Positions 53,101-61,590 of a stretch of 64,000 nt of DNA are shown in pieces; the first letter of the stretch is position 1, and each line of letters begins with the position of its first letter. The DNA comes from Microvirga sp. SRT01. GTDB lineage: Bacteria > Pseudomonadota > Alphaproteobacteria > Sphingomonadales > Sphingomonadaceae. The notes under the pieces were generated by a model. That model saw only the letters and a list, made by a program, of their open reading frames with translations, was not told the DNA's origin and searched no databases. Location: positions 62,001 through 126,000 of the forward strand of contig JAGSNX010000005.1 in the NCBI GenBank assembly GCA_018139225.1, in the 5' to 3' direction. A program made the position numbers and the translations under genes.

Positions 53101-54516
53101 TCAGGCGGCGAAGGGGAGCGCGGGCGCGGCGGAGGTCAGTTCGGGCAGGGTCAGCACCGTGGCCGGCCGGCCGTCGGCCAGATGCACCGTGCCGATCGAT
53201 CCGCCGAGCAGCTGCGCCAGCTTGTACGCCAGCGCGATCTCGATCCCGGTGCCTCCGTATTTGGTCGGCGAGGCATCGTCGCCATGTTCGAACATCTCGT
53301 GGATGATCGGCACCGCGCGCGCGCGACCGTTCGGGGCGGTGTCGATGAAGGTGAAGGACAGGCCGCCACCCTCCAGCGTCCGGCAGTCGATCGTCAGGGC
53401 GCCCGCGCCGTGCTGCACAGCGATACCGGTGACGAGGTGCCGGACGGCGGAACCCGTCGCGGTCCAGTCCATCGACCATTCCGTCGCCAGCGCCCCGCTC
53501 GGCAGCACCTCCACGGTGTAGCCGCGGACGCGATCGCCCAGGTCGCGCAGCCAGATCGGCATGCGCGCGCCGACCGAGCCGATCGCCGGGTTGACGGGCA
53601 TCTTGCCCGCCTCGATGCGGGAATAGGCCAGGATGTCGTCGATCAGTCGCAGCAGGTCGGACCCGGCCCGGTGGACATGGCCGAGATCGGCGACGGTATC
53701 GTCGTCGTCCTCGTCCTCCGCCTCTTCGAGCAGCAGCTGGCTGTACCCGATGATCGCGTTCAGCGGCGTGCGCAGCTCGTGGCTCATCCCCGCGACGAAA
53801 TCGGCTTTCGCCGTGCTCGCCTGATTGGCGGCGGCGGTCAGGTTGCGCAGGTTGTCGGATGTCGAAACCAGCGAGTTCAGCTCGCGCGTGAACTCCCGCT
53901 GCTCGTGGAACATCTTGGCGAAATACAGCGACATCATCGCGAAATAGAGCGCGACGCTGGCCATCGAGATCATGCCGATGACCTGGAAATCGGACAGCTC
54001 CACCGCCGGCAGCGGCGTGCCGTCGTAACAGCGCGCGAGGAAGAAGGCGACGTTGCCGAAGATCTGGATCAGCAGCACGTTGCGCACCCATCCGACCGGC
54101 GGCAGGTACAGGAACGCCAACAGGGGAAAGATCAGGATCCACGGCAGGAACGGCGAACTGACGCCGCCGAAGGAATAACACGCCCACAACGCGCAGAAGA
54201 TCAGGTTCTGCACCGACAGGAACGCCAGCAACTGGTACCGCCCCGTCGCGCGCAGCACGAACGGATAGATCCAGAACGCCAGGATCGACAGGAAGAAGAC
54301 GGTCGCACGATAATCGCGGCAGATGCCCGCCACCACCAGGTACAGCGGGATCGCATTCCCCAGGATCGGGCCGAACACGTGGCTGAGCATGAACATGCGC
54401 GCGCGGCGATGCGATTCCGCGTGCACCTGCATCTCGGCAGGGATGAAATGGTCGAGCAGCGCTGCGAGGGAGAAGCCGGGATTGATGCTGCGGGGCAAGG
54501 CGCGCGCCGTCTGCAT
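53101..54516 (-). CDS. Membrane histidine kinase with degenerate ATPase domain
   Basis: 471 aa. Six hydrophobic segments lie at about residues 42-200, with FGGVSSPFLPW between the third and fourth. HisKA follows with His246 in FVAGMSHELRTPLNAIIG. The catalytic domain is unusual: the N-box Asn pattern is missing (GSAVRHLVTGIAVQHG) and DxGxG reads IDTAPNGRAR, though KYGGTGIEIALAY is kept. It may act mainly as a phosphatase or receptor, or be phosphorylated by its paralogue. Co-directional with the receiver and synthase genes; divergent from the second kinase. Confidence 0.85.
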   Translation of the reverse strand: MQTARALPRSINPGFSLAALLDHFIPAEMQVHAESHRRARMFMLSHVFGPILGNAIPLYLVVAGICRDYRATVFFLSILAFWIYPFVLRATGRYQLLAFLSVQNLIFCALWACYSFGGVSSPFLPWILIFPLLAFLYLPPVGWVRNVLLIQIFGNVAFFLARCYDGTPLPAVELSDFQVIGMISMASVALYFAMMSLYFAKMFHEQREFTRELNSLVSTSDNLRNLTAAANQASTAKADFVAGMSHELRTPLNAIIGYSQLLLEEAEDEDDDDTVADLGHVHRAGSDLLRLIDDILAYSRIEAGKMPVNPAIGSVGARMPIWLRDLGDRVRGYTVEVLPSGALATEWSMDWTATGSAVRHLVTGIAVQHGAGALTIDCRTLEGGGLSFTFIDTAPNGRARAVPIIHEMFEHGDDASPTKYGGTGIEIALAYKLAQLLGGSIGTVHLADGRPATVLTLPELTSAAPALPFAA

Positions 54517-54574
54517 TGCGGGTACATCCTCCGGGAAAGCGGCCGTCGATGCAGCCCGCTTAGGGGCGGACCCC

Positions 54575-54591
54575 TTAAACCCGGTTAAACC
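54575..54591. promoter_or_regulatory. Direct repeat TTAAACC in the divergent kinase promoter
   Basis: TTAAACC at 54575-54581 is repeated at 54585-54591 with a 10-base period, between the two divergent kinase genes. TTAA-N6-TTAA is close to, but one base shorter than, the CtrA consensus (N7). It may be a regulator site; no experiment is implied. Confidence 0.35.
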
Positions 54592-54647
54592 TGACCTTCA
54601 TCAATCTTTAGGGGTGGTTGGCTATCACCAATGTCGATCCCGGGGGC

Positions 54648-56054
54648 ATGATGCACAAGCAGTTCTACCGCGCCATTGACTGGTTCATCCCGGCCGCGAT
54701 GCTGCAAGGCGACTCCGACCGGCTGATGGCGCGCACCTTCGTGATGCTGCATCTGGCGGGTCCGTTGATGGGCCACAGCGTCACCTTCTTTCTGGCGCGG
54801 ACCCCGGCGGGGGAGACGTGGCAGTTCTGGGTGACGGAGGCGATGGTCGCCGGCTTCCTCGCCATCCCCGTGTTGCTGAAGGCGAGCGGGAGCATGCGCC
54901 TGCCCGCGATGACCAGCGTGCAGATGCTGGTCGGCCTGTCCCTGTTCGGCTCCTTTTACTTCGGCGGCATCAGCTCGCCCCTGCTGCCGTGGTTCCTGAT
55001 CGCGATGGTGCTGGGGTTCTTCTACCTGTCGGAATCCATCAAACTCGTGCTGACCGGCATCGCCATGCAGTTGGCCGCGTTCTTCGTCATGCGTCTCGCC
55101 TACGGGCAGTTTCCGACGCTGATCGACGCGCGCGACCTGCATCTCGCCAATACCTTCTCGATCCTCGCGGCGCTGGCGTACATGACGATCCTGTCGCTGT
55201 TCTACGAGACGGTGCTGCGCATCAGCTTGAGTCTGGAACAGGAGACGATCGACCAGCGCAGCAAGCTGACGCTGGTGCGCGCCGCGATGGAGGCGGCGGA
55301 ACTCGCCAGCAAGCGCAAGTCCATCTTCCTCGCCAAGATGAGCCACGAACTGCGCACGCCGCTGAACGCCGTCATCGGCTATGCCGAGATGCTGCGCGAG
55401 AATTTCGAGGATCGCGCCGACGCCAGCCGCAAGATGCAGGACCTGGATCGCATCCACGCCGCGGGTCGCCACCTGCTGGCGCTCGTCAACACCGTGCTCG
55501 ACCTGTCGTCGATCGAATCGAACCGGCTGGAATTGTCGACGGAGGCGGTGGACGTCGCGTCCCTCGTCACCGAGGTCACCGCCACCGCATCGCCACTGAT
55601 CGCGAAGCGCGACAACCGCCTGATCGTCAACATCCCGCAACCGCTCGGCACGATGGAGCTCGATCCGCTGAAGGTGCGCCAGTCGCTCCTGAACCTGCTC
55701 AGCAACGCCGCCAAGTTCACCACCAAGGGTACGATCATGCTGACCGTCCTGTCGCGCACGACCGACCGCGGCGAGTGGATGACGCTGGAGGTGACGGACA
55801 ACGGCATCGGCATGAGCCCGGAGGGGCTGCGCCGTATCTTCGAGGATTTCAGCCAGGCGGAGAACGACACCGCCAGCAAGTTCGGCGGCACCGGCCTCGG
55901 CCTCGCCCTCACCCGCCGCTTCTGCCGGATGATGGGCGGCACGATCGACGTGCGCTCCGAACGCGGGGTCGGCACCAGCTTCACGATCGAGATCCCGATC
56001 GTGCGCGTGCAGGCTCCCGCCGCTGCCGGCCTGCCGCTGGATATCGCGGCATGA
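54648..56054 (+). CDS. Membrane histidine kinase, paralogue of the divergent one
   Basis: 468 aa from the first ATG of an ATGATG pair at 54648; GGGGG just ahead fits the second one better. Six hydrophobic segments at about residues 30-195, with FGGISSPLLPW matching the other kinase. HisKA has His233 (FLAKMSHELRTPLNAVIG). The catalytic domain is complete: SLLNLLSNAAKFT, VTDNGIGM, FGGTGLGLAL. It is likely the active kinase of the pair. Its TGA overlaps the ATG of the hybrid kinase. Confidence 0.92.
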   Translation: MMHKQFYRAIDWFIPAAMLQGDSDRLMARTFVMLHLAGPLMGHSVTFFLARTPAGETWQFWVTEAMVAGFLAIPVLLKASGSMRLPAMTSVQMLVGLSLFGSFYFGGISSPLLPWFLIAMVLGFFYLSESIKLVLTGIAMQLAAFFVMRLAYGQFPTLIDARDLHLANTFSILAALAYMTILSLFYETVLRISLSLEQETIDQRSKLTLVRAAMEAAELASKRKSIFLAKMSHELRTPLNAVIGYAEMLRENFEDRADASRKMQDLDRIHAAGRHLLALVNTVLDLSSIESNRLELSTEAVDVASLVTEVTATASPLIAKRDNRLIVNIPQPLGTMELDPLKVRQSLLNLLSNAAKFTTKGTIMLTVLSRTTDRGEWMTLEVTDNGIGMSPEGLRRIFEDFSQAENDTASKFGGTGLGLALTRRFCRMMGGTIDVRSERGVGTSFTIEIPIVRVQAPAAAGLPLDIAA

Positions 56055-58069
56055 AGCCCGCCATGTTCGACGACGACGGCCACCGGCCCCTCCTGTATCA
56101 GGCGGCGCGGCGATCGCTCCACCTGCCGCTGACGGTAGCGCTGCTCGCGGTCGTGGCGACGGCGGTGATCGCCGGTGCCATGGCAGGTCTGCTCACGGAG
56201 CCGATGACGCCGTTGTGGCCGGTCGCCGCGGCGCTGATGGCGCTCGCAATCGGTGGTGGCGCGGCTGTCATCGCCGCGCGGCTGCTCGCGCGGTCGATCG
56301 TACGCGCCACGATCACGCCGCTGGAACTGCTCGTCGGCCAGCTGGAGCCGGAAGACCTCGCCGCCTTTCACTGGCAGCGGGGCGACGCCCTGTCGCGCAG
56401 CGAAATCACCGCCGACACCAAGCTGCTCAAGCGCCGCATCCGCGAGATCGCGCGTCGCGCCCGGGAAACGATGGGCGCCCTCGAACAGGCGCGCGAACAG
56501 GCGAACCAGCAGAATATCGCCAAGTCGCAATTCCTCGCGACGATGAGCCATGAACTGCGCACGCCGCTGAACGCGATCCTCGGTTATGCGATGCTGCTGC
56601 ACGAGGATGCCGCCGACGTCGGCAATGCCGCGACGATGGCGGACCTCGACCGGATCCAGCATGCCGGCCGCACGCTGCTGGCGCTGATCAACGACATTCT
56701 CGACCTGTCGAAGATCGAGGCGGGACGCACCACCGTCAGTCGCGTCGTCATCGACGTGAAGGCGCTGGTCGCCGCCGTGGTGGCGACCGCGGGCACGGAA
56801 GCGCCACCGAACGGCAATCGCTTCACGATGACGGTCGACGACGGCGTCGGCATCATGATCGGCGATGTCGACAAGGTGCGTCAGTGCCTGTCCAACCTCA
56901 TCAGCAACGCATTCAAGTTTACACGCGGCGGAGAGGTCGAGCTGACCGTCGCGGCGCATGAGCGCGATCACCAGCCGTGGATTGCGTTTACCGTGCGCGA
57001 TACCGGCATCGGCATTCCCCCGGAGCATGTCGAGCGTCTGTTCGAGGCGTTCCAGCAACTCGACGGCAGTTCGACGCGCCAGTTCGGCGGCACCGGGCTC
57101 GGCCTCGCGATCGTCCGCCGGCTGGCGCGGATCATGGGCGGCGACTGCACCGTCGACAGCGTGGCGGGCGTCGGCTCCACCTTCCGGCTGGTGCTGCCGA
57201 TGGGCGACGCGGTGATGCGCCGCGACCTGCTGGACGTGCCGGCGGCCGGCGTGGAGGACACCCGCTTCCTCGAAACGCCGAGTGCGGAGCATACCGCGCT
57301 GGTGGTCGACGACGATCCCGCCGCGATCGACCTGACGCAGCGCTGGCTGTCGCGCATGGGCTACAGCGTCCTGTCCACCACCAGTGCGGACGCGGCACTC
57401 GATCTGGCGCGGCTGCACATGCCCGATTTCATCCTGCTCGATGCCCTGCTGCCGGGGCGGACGGGTTATGACGTGCTGGAGGAATTGCGCCGCGATCCGC
57501 GCATCGGCCACATTCCGACCATCCTCGTCACCATCGACGACGACCGCGCCCGCGGCCTGCGTGCCGGCGCGACCGACTATCTGCGCAAACCGGTGACGGA
57601 GGCGCAGTTGCGCGACGTGCTCGACGTCTATCGCCTGCGCGCGTCGGGCGAGGTGCTGGTGATCGACGACGACGACGATGCCGCCGACCTGCTGACCCGC
57701 TGCGTCGCACAGGTCGGTTTCTCCACCCGGCGGGCGATCAACGGCGTTCAGGGATTGGCGATGGCCGCGGATATCCGCCCCGACGCGATCGTGCTCGATC
57801 TGGCGATGCCCGCGATGAACGGGTTCGAGGTGATGCAGCGACTGGCCAAGGACGACGACTTGCGCGACGTGCCCCTGATCGTCGTGTCCGGCTGCGACAT
57901 CACGCTGGACGAACATCGCCGCCTCGCCGCGGCGGGCCATCGCTTCTTCCCGAAAGCCGCCTCCACCCCCCGCGAGATCGCCCAGTCGCTGAAGGAGTTG
58001 GCCGTCAAGGCCCGCGATGTGAAGACCCTCAGCTACAAAGACATGGCCCATAAGGAACTGGCCGCATGA
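56051..58069 (+). CDS. Hybrid histidine kinase with two receiver domains
   Basis: 672 aa. Two membrane helices at about residues 25-75 (TVALLAVVATAVIAGAMAGL, PVAAALMALAIGGGAAVIAA) lead to a coiled linker, HisKA (FLATMSHELRTPLNAILG), HATPase_c (CLSNLISNAFKFT, VRDTGIGIP, FGGTGLGLAI) and two REC domains (VVDDDPAAID...DFILLDALLP; VIDDDDDAAD...AIVLDLAMP). No phosphotransfer domain. It overlaps both neighbours by four bases, so it belongs to a translationally coupled set. Confidence 0.93.
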   Translation: MKPAMFDDDGHRPLLYQAARRSLHLPLTVALLAVVATAVIAGAMAGLLTEPMTPLWPVAAALMALAIGGGAAVIAARLLARSIVRATITPLELLVGQLEPEDLAAFHWQRGDALSRSEITADTKLLKRRIREIARRARETMGALEQAREQANQQNIAKSQFLATMSHELRTPLNAILGYAMLLHEDAADVGNAATMADLDRIQHAGRTLLALINDILDLSKIEAGRTTVSRVVIDVKALVAAVVATAGTEAPPNGNRFTMTVDDGVGIMIGDVDKVRQCLSNLISNAFKFTRGGEVELTVAAHERDHQPWIAFTVRDTGIGIPPEHVERLFEAFQQLDGSSTRQFGGTGLGLAIVRRLARIMGGDCTVDSVAGVGSTFRLVLPMGDAVMRRDLLDVPAAGVEDTRFLETPSAEHTALVVDDDPAAIDLTQRWLSRMGYSVLSTTSADAALDLARLHMPDFILLDALLPGRTGYDVLEELRRDPRIGHIPTILVTIDDDRARGLRAGATDYLRKPVTEAQLRDVLDVYRLRASGEVLVIDDDDDAADLLTRCVAQVGFSTRRAINGVQGLAMAADIRPDAIVLDLAMPAMNGFEVMQRLAKDDDLRDVPLIVVSGCDITLDEHRRLAAAGHRFFPKAASTPREIAQSLKELAVKARDVKTLSYKDMAHKELAA

Positions 58070-58590
58070 CCGCGCCGCTGCCGACCTCCATCCGCGCCCA
58101 GAAGCAGGTCCTGATCGTCGACGATGTCGAGGACAACCGCATCCTGCTCGACCGCGCGCTGCGTTCCGGGAACTATGGCACGCTGCACGCCGACAGCGGC
58201 CGGGCGGCGCTGTCGATCATCTCTGCGCGATGCCCGGACATCGTCCTGCTCGACTGGATGATGCCCGGCTTTTCCGGGCTGGAAACGCTCCGCGCGATCC
58301 GCGAGCTTCACCCGAAGACGCGCCTGCCCGTCATCATGTGCACCGCCGTCGACGAGGAGATGTCGGTGGTGACCGCGATGTCCGAAGGTGCCAACGACTA
58401 TATGCTGAAACCGATCAGCCTGGCCATCCTGCGCGCCCGCATGTCGAGCCACCTCGACCAGCGCGACGCGCTCGCCAGCGTCACCACCGAAAAGCAGCAG
58501 GCCGAACGCCGGCTGGGCGAACAGGCGCGTCAGATGTTCACCGCGATGGGCCGCGACCGGCCGGCGGTCGGTGGCCGTTACACCCGGTGA
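58066..58590 (+). CDS. Response regulator with helical tail
   Basis: 174 aa. Receiver with acid pocket VLIVDDVEDNRILL, Asp62 in DIVLLDWMMPG and Lys in YMLKPISLA, then a short helical tail with EKQQAERRLGEQARQM. No output domain. Start and stop overlap the hybrid kinase and the GGDEF-EAL gene, so it may connect the kinases to the c-di-GMP enzyme. Confidence 0.9.
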   Translation: MTAPLPTSIRAQKQVLIVDDVEDNRILLDRALRSGNYGTLHADSGRAALSIISARCPDIVLLDWMMPGFSGLETLRAIRELHPKTRLPVIMCTAVDEEMSVVTAMSEGANDYMLKPISLAILRARMSSHLDQRDALASVTTEKQQAERRLGEQARQMFTAMGRDRPAVGGRYTR

Positions 58591-60137
58591 GACTCGGCTC
58601 TGCGTACCGACGGTTGCGATCGGTGCCCTGGCGGTCATCGCTGGGGTGGTCGATGGCGGCTGCGTCCGGTGCCGGCTCGCTCGGCCTGCTGCTGCTGGGC
58701 GGTGCGGGCGCCTGCACCGTGGCGGGGCTGACGGCGACGATCGTCGCGCTGGGCTGCGAAGCCGTCCGCCACAGGTCCTTCGCTCATGCCCTGCTCGCCG
58801 GCAACACCGAACTCCGCGCGCTGCTCAACGTCGATCACCTGACCGGTCTGATGAACCGCAAGGCGTTTCATGCCGCGCTGGAGGATCGCGCGCTGCTCGA
58901 TCACGAGATGCTGGTCGTGCTGTTCTTCGACCTCGACCGGTTCAAGGACGTGAACGACACGCTCGGGCACAAGGCCGGCGACGACCTGTTGCGCAAGGTC
59001 GCGGAGCGCGTCCGCCGCACGATCCCCTCACCCGTCGCGCTGGCGCGTCTCGGCGGTGACGAGTTCGCGGCGATCCTGGCGTGGCGGCCCGACGTGTCGG
59101 CGGAGGATCATGCGGAGGCGATCGTCGCCGTCGTCGCCGAACCCTTCGATCTCGGTGGGAGCCAGGTCGAGGTCGGCGCATCCGTCGGCCTCGCGATCGG
59201 CGATCCGACACGGCTCGACGGCACCGAGTTGCTCCGTCGCGCCGATCTCGCCATGTACGCCGCCAAGGCCGCGTCCAAGGGCTGCTACCGCGTGTTCGAC
59301 GACGCGATGGACCGGCGCGAGATGCGCGAAAGCTCGGTGCGGGTCGAACTCGGGCGCGCGATGATCGAGAACCAGTTCTCGCTCCATTACCAGCCCTTGG
59401 TCGACGCCCGCTCCGGCGCATTCGAAAGCGCGGAGGCCCTGCTCCGCTCGCAATCGGCCGCGCTGCGCGACGTCAGCCCCTTCGCGCTGATTGCGACGGC
59501 GGAGGCGAGCGGCCAGATCGTCGCGCTGACCGACTGGACGATCGAGACCGCGCTCGCCGCCGCCGCCCGGCTGGAGAACGCGCCGGTCGCGGTCAACATC
59601 TCACCCGTCTATTTCCGCCACCCCGATTTCGTGTCGCGCATCGTCGACCAGTTACTGGCCGCGCGCGTCTCGCCCGAACTGCTGAAGGTGGAGATCACCG
59701 AGGGCGTCCTGATCGACAATCTTGATAGCGCCCGCCAGTCGGTCGACCGCCTCCGCGAACTCGGCGTGCAGGTGTACCTCGACGATTTCGGCACCGGCTA
59801 TTCGTCGCTCAGCTATCTCCAGCATTTCGAACTCGACGGGCTGAAGCTGGACAAGTCGTTCCTGCGATCGGTCGGTGATCGTCGCAAGACGAACCAGATC
59901 ATCCGCTCGATGATCGACTTCGGCCACAGCCTCGACATGCGTGTCGTGGTCGAGGGCGTCGAGAGCGACTGGCAGGCACGGCTGCTCCAGATGCTCGGCT
60001 GCGACCTGTTGCAGGGCTATGAGATCGGGATGCCGATGCCGCTCGACGACCTGATGATCTGGCGCGCCGGACATGACGCGACCCAGTGGCAGAACCCGCA
60101 ACCGGCGATGCGCGACGCGGGGGCCGTGGCGGCTTAG
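58587..60137 (+). CDS. GGDEF-EAL protein, c-di-GMP cyclase/phosphodiesterase
   Basis: 516 aa from a GTG at 58587 that overlaps the previous TGA. An N-terminal hydrophobic hairpin (AAASGAGSLGLLLLGGAGAC, then GLTATIVALG) is followed by GGDEF (LARLGGDEFAA, intact; no RxxD inhibitory site) and EAL (SAEALLR; NISPVYF, EITEGVLI, DDFGTGYSSL, LKLDKSF, EGVE), whose metal and catalytic residues look conserved. It makes or destroys cyclic di-GMP at the membrane. Last gene of the rightward operon. Confidence 0.93.
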   Translation: MRLGSAYRRLRSVPWRSSLGWSMAAASGAGSLGLLLLGGAGACTVAGLTATIVALGCEAVRHRSFAHALLAGNTELRALLNVDHLTGLMNRKAFHAALEDRALLDHEMLVVLFFDLDRFKDVNDTLGHKAGDDLLRKVAERVRRTIPSPVALARLGGDEFAAILAWRPDVSAEDHAEAIVAVVAEPFDLGGSQVEVGASVGLAIGDPTRLDGTELLRRADLAMYAAKAASKGCYRVFDDAMDRREMRESSVRVELGRAMIENQFSLHYQPLVDARSGAFESAEALLRSQSAALRDVSPFALIATAEASGQIVALTDWTIETALAAAARLENAPVAVNISPVYFRHPDFVSRIVDQLLAARVSPELLKVEITEGVLIDNLDSARQSVDRLRELGVQVYLDDFGTGYSSLSYLQHFELDGLKLDKSFLRSVGDRRKTNQIIRSMIDFGHSLDMRVVVEGVESDWQARLLQMLGCDLLQGYEIGMPMPLDDLMIWRAGHDATQWQNPQPAMRDAGAVAA

Positions 60138-60192
60138 AGGGCGCGCCTCTGCCCTCCCCTTGGGAGCAGCAAGAGGTAGAAGGACGGAAGCC

Positions 60193-61590
60193 CTACCGCC
60201 TGACCGCCCCGACATCCTCCCGCGCCCAGCCGCCACCAAACGTCTGGTACAACGACACATACGCCGCCAGCCGATCGGCTCGCGCCTGGATCAGCGCCAA
60301 TTCGGCGGTCAAAAGCGCCCGCTGCGCATCGAGTTGTTCGATATACGCCGAATACCCCGCCCGGTAACGATTGGAGGCGATCCTGAGCGCCCCCGCCGCC
60401 GCCGCGCGCTGCCCCGCCAGCGCCGTGGCCTGCTGCCCCGACCGCAGCACCGACGCCAGACTGTCGTCCACCTCCCGAAACGCGATCAGCGCCGCGCGTT
60501 GATAGCTCCACGCCGCCTGATCGCGCCGCGCCGCCGCTGCATCCGCCTGCGCCCGCAGCCGACCGCCGTCGAACAGCGGCGACAGCACGCTGCCACCGAT
60601 CGAGAACACGCCGATCGGGTTCGCCAGCGCCGTCGACAGCACGACGCCCGCACTGCCGGTCAGCGCCACGTTCGGCATCATCGCCGCCCGTGCGCTGTCG
60701 AGGCTGCGGTCGGCCGCGACCAGCGCCTGCTCCGCCTGGAACAGGTCCGGGCGCCGCCGCAGCAGGTCGGCGGGCAATCCGTCCGGCACCGCCGGCGCGA
60801 GCAGCCGGTCGAGCGGCAGGCCGCGCGGGATCGGCCCCGGCGACGTGCCCAGCAACAGGCTCAGCGCATTCTCCTGCCGCGCCACCAGCAACTGCGCCTG
60901 CGGCACGAGCTGCTCGGTCGCGCGATACTCGCCCTCCGCCTGCCGCAGTTCCAGATTGGACGTATAGCCCGTCTCCGCCCGCCGCCGCGCGATCCGCAGC
61001 GCTTCGGATCGCGCCGCCAGCGTCTCCCGCGCGACCGCCAACCGCAGGTCGAGCGCGCGCAACTGGATATATCCCGACGCCACAGAGCTGACGATCGCGA
61101 GCCGCACCGTATCGCGTGCGCCCTCGTTCGCCAACGCCTGTGCCCGCGCCGCCGCACTCGCCTGACGCAAGCGGCCGAACAGGTCGAGGTCGTAGCTGGC
61201 GGTGATCGACGGCTGCGCCCCGAACGCCGTCGACGGCGTGCCGAACGGGCTGACGGTCTGCCCCTCCGTCGTCGGCAGGCCGGCGTTCAGCGTCGGCGTG
61301 CGCTGTGCCCGTGCCAGCCGCTCGGCCGCGCGCGCCTCCTCGACACGCGCCGCCGCCACGCCCAGATCAGGGTTCGCCGCCAGTGCCCGCGCGACAAGAT
61401 TGACCAGCACCGGATCGCCGAACGCCGTCCACCAGTCCGCCCGGATTGGTGCGCCCGGCCCGTCGAGCACCGTCCGCCACGCCGGCGGCGGCACTACCGA
61501 CGCGCCCTGCGGCGGCGCGGGTCGCGGCCCGGCGCACGCCGCCAGCGTCTGGGCCAGCGCCAGCCCCAGCAGCAGCGCGCCCAGCTTCAT
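60193..61590 (-). CDS. Outer membrane efflux factor, NodT/OprM-type lipoprotein
   Basis: 465 aa. MKLGALLLGLALAQ with lipobox LAAC gives a lipidated Cys19. The TolC fold repeats are seen as NPDLGVAAARVEEARAAERL, YDLDLFGRLRQASAAARAQA and LPADLLRRRPDLFQAEQALV with matching second repeats. It forms the exit duct. The ATG at 61590 overlaps the adaptor stop by four bases; last gene of the efflux operon. Confidence 0.93.
   Translation of the reverse strand: MKLGALLLGLALAQTLAACAGPRPAPPQGASVVPPPAWRTVLDGPGAPIRADWWTAFGDPVLVNLVARALAANPDLGVAAARVEEARAAERLARAQRTPTLNAGLPTTEGQTVSPFGTPSTAFGAQPSITASYDLDLFGRLRQASAAARAQALANEGARDTVRLAIVSSVASGYIQLRALDLRLAVARETLAARSEALRIARRRAETGYTSNLELRQAEGEYRATEQLVPQAQLLVARQENALSLLLGTSPGPIPRGLPLDRLLAPAVPDGLPADLLRRRPDLFQAEQALVAADRSLDSARAAMMPNVALTGSAGVVLSTALANPIGVFSIGGSVLSPLFDGGRLRAQADAAAARRDQAAWSYQRAALIAFREVDDSLASVLRSGQQATALAGQRAAAAGALRIASNRYRAGYSAYIEQLDAQRALLTAELALIQARADRLAAYVSLYQTFGGGWAREDVGAVRR

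Noticed and set aside
52732..54588. 618-codon plus-strand frame over the receiver and kinase genes
   Set aside because: It is His/Arg/Gln-rich antisense; the minus strand encodes clear REC and HisKA domains.
54818..56050. Upstream extension of the hybrid kinase frame
   Set aside because: The open frame continues upstream under the second kinase gene, but it is out of frame with that kinase and reads as Arg/His-rich noise; the ATG at 56051 gives a proper membrane start.
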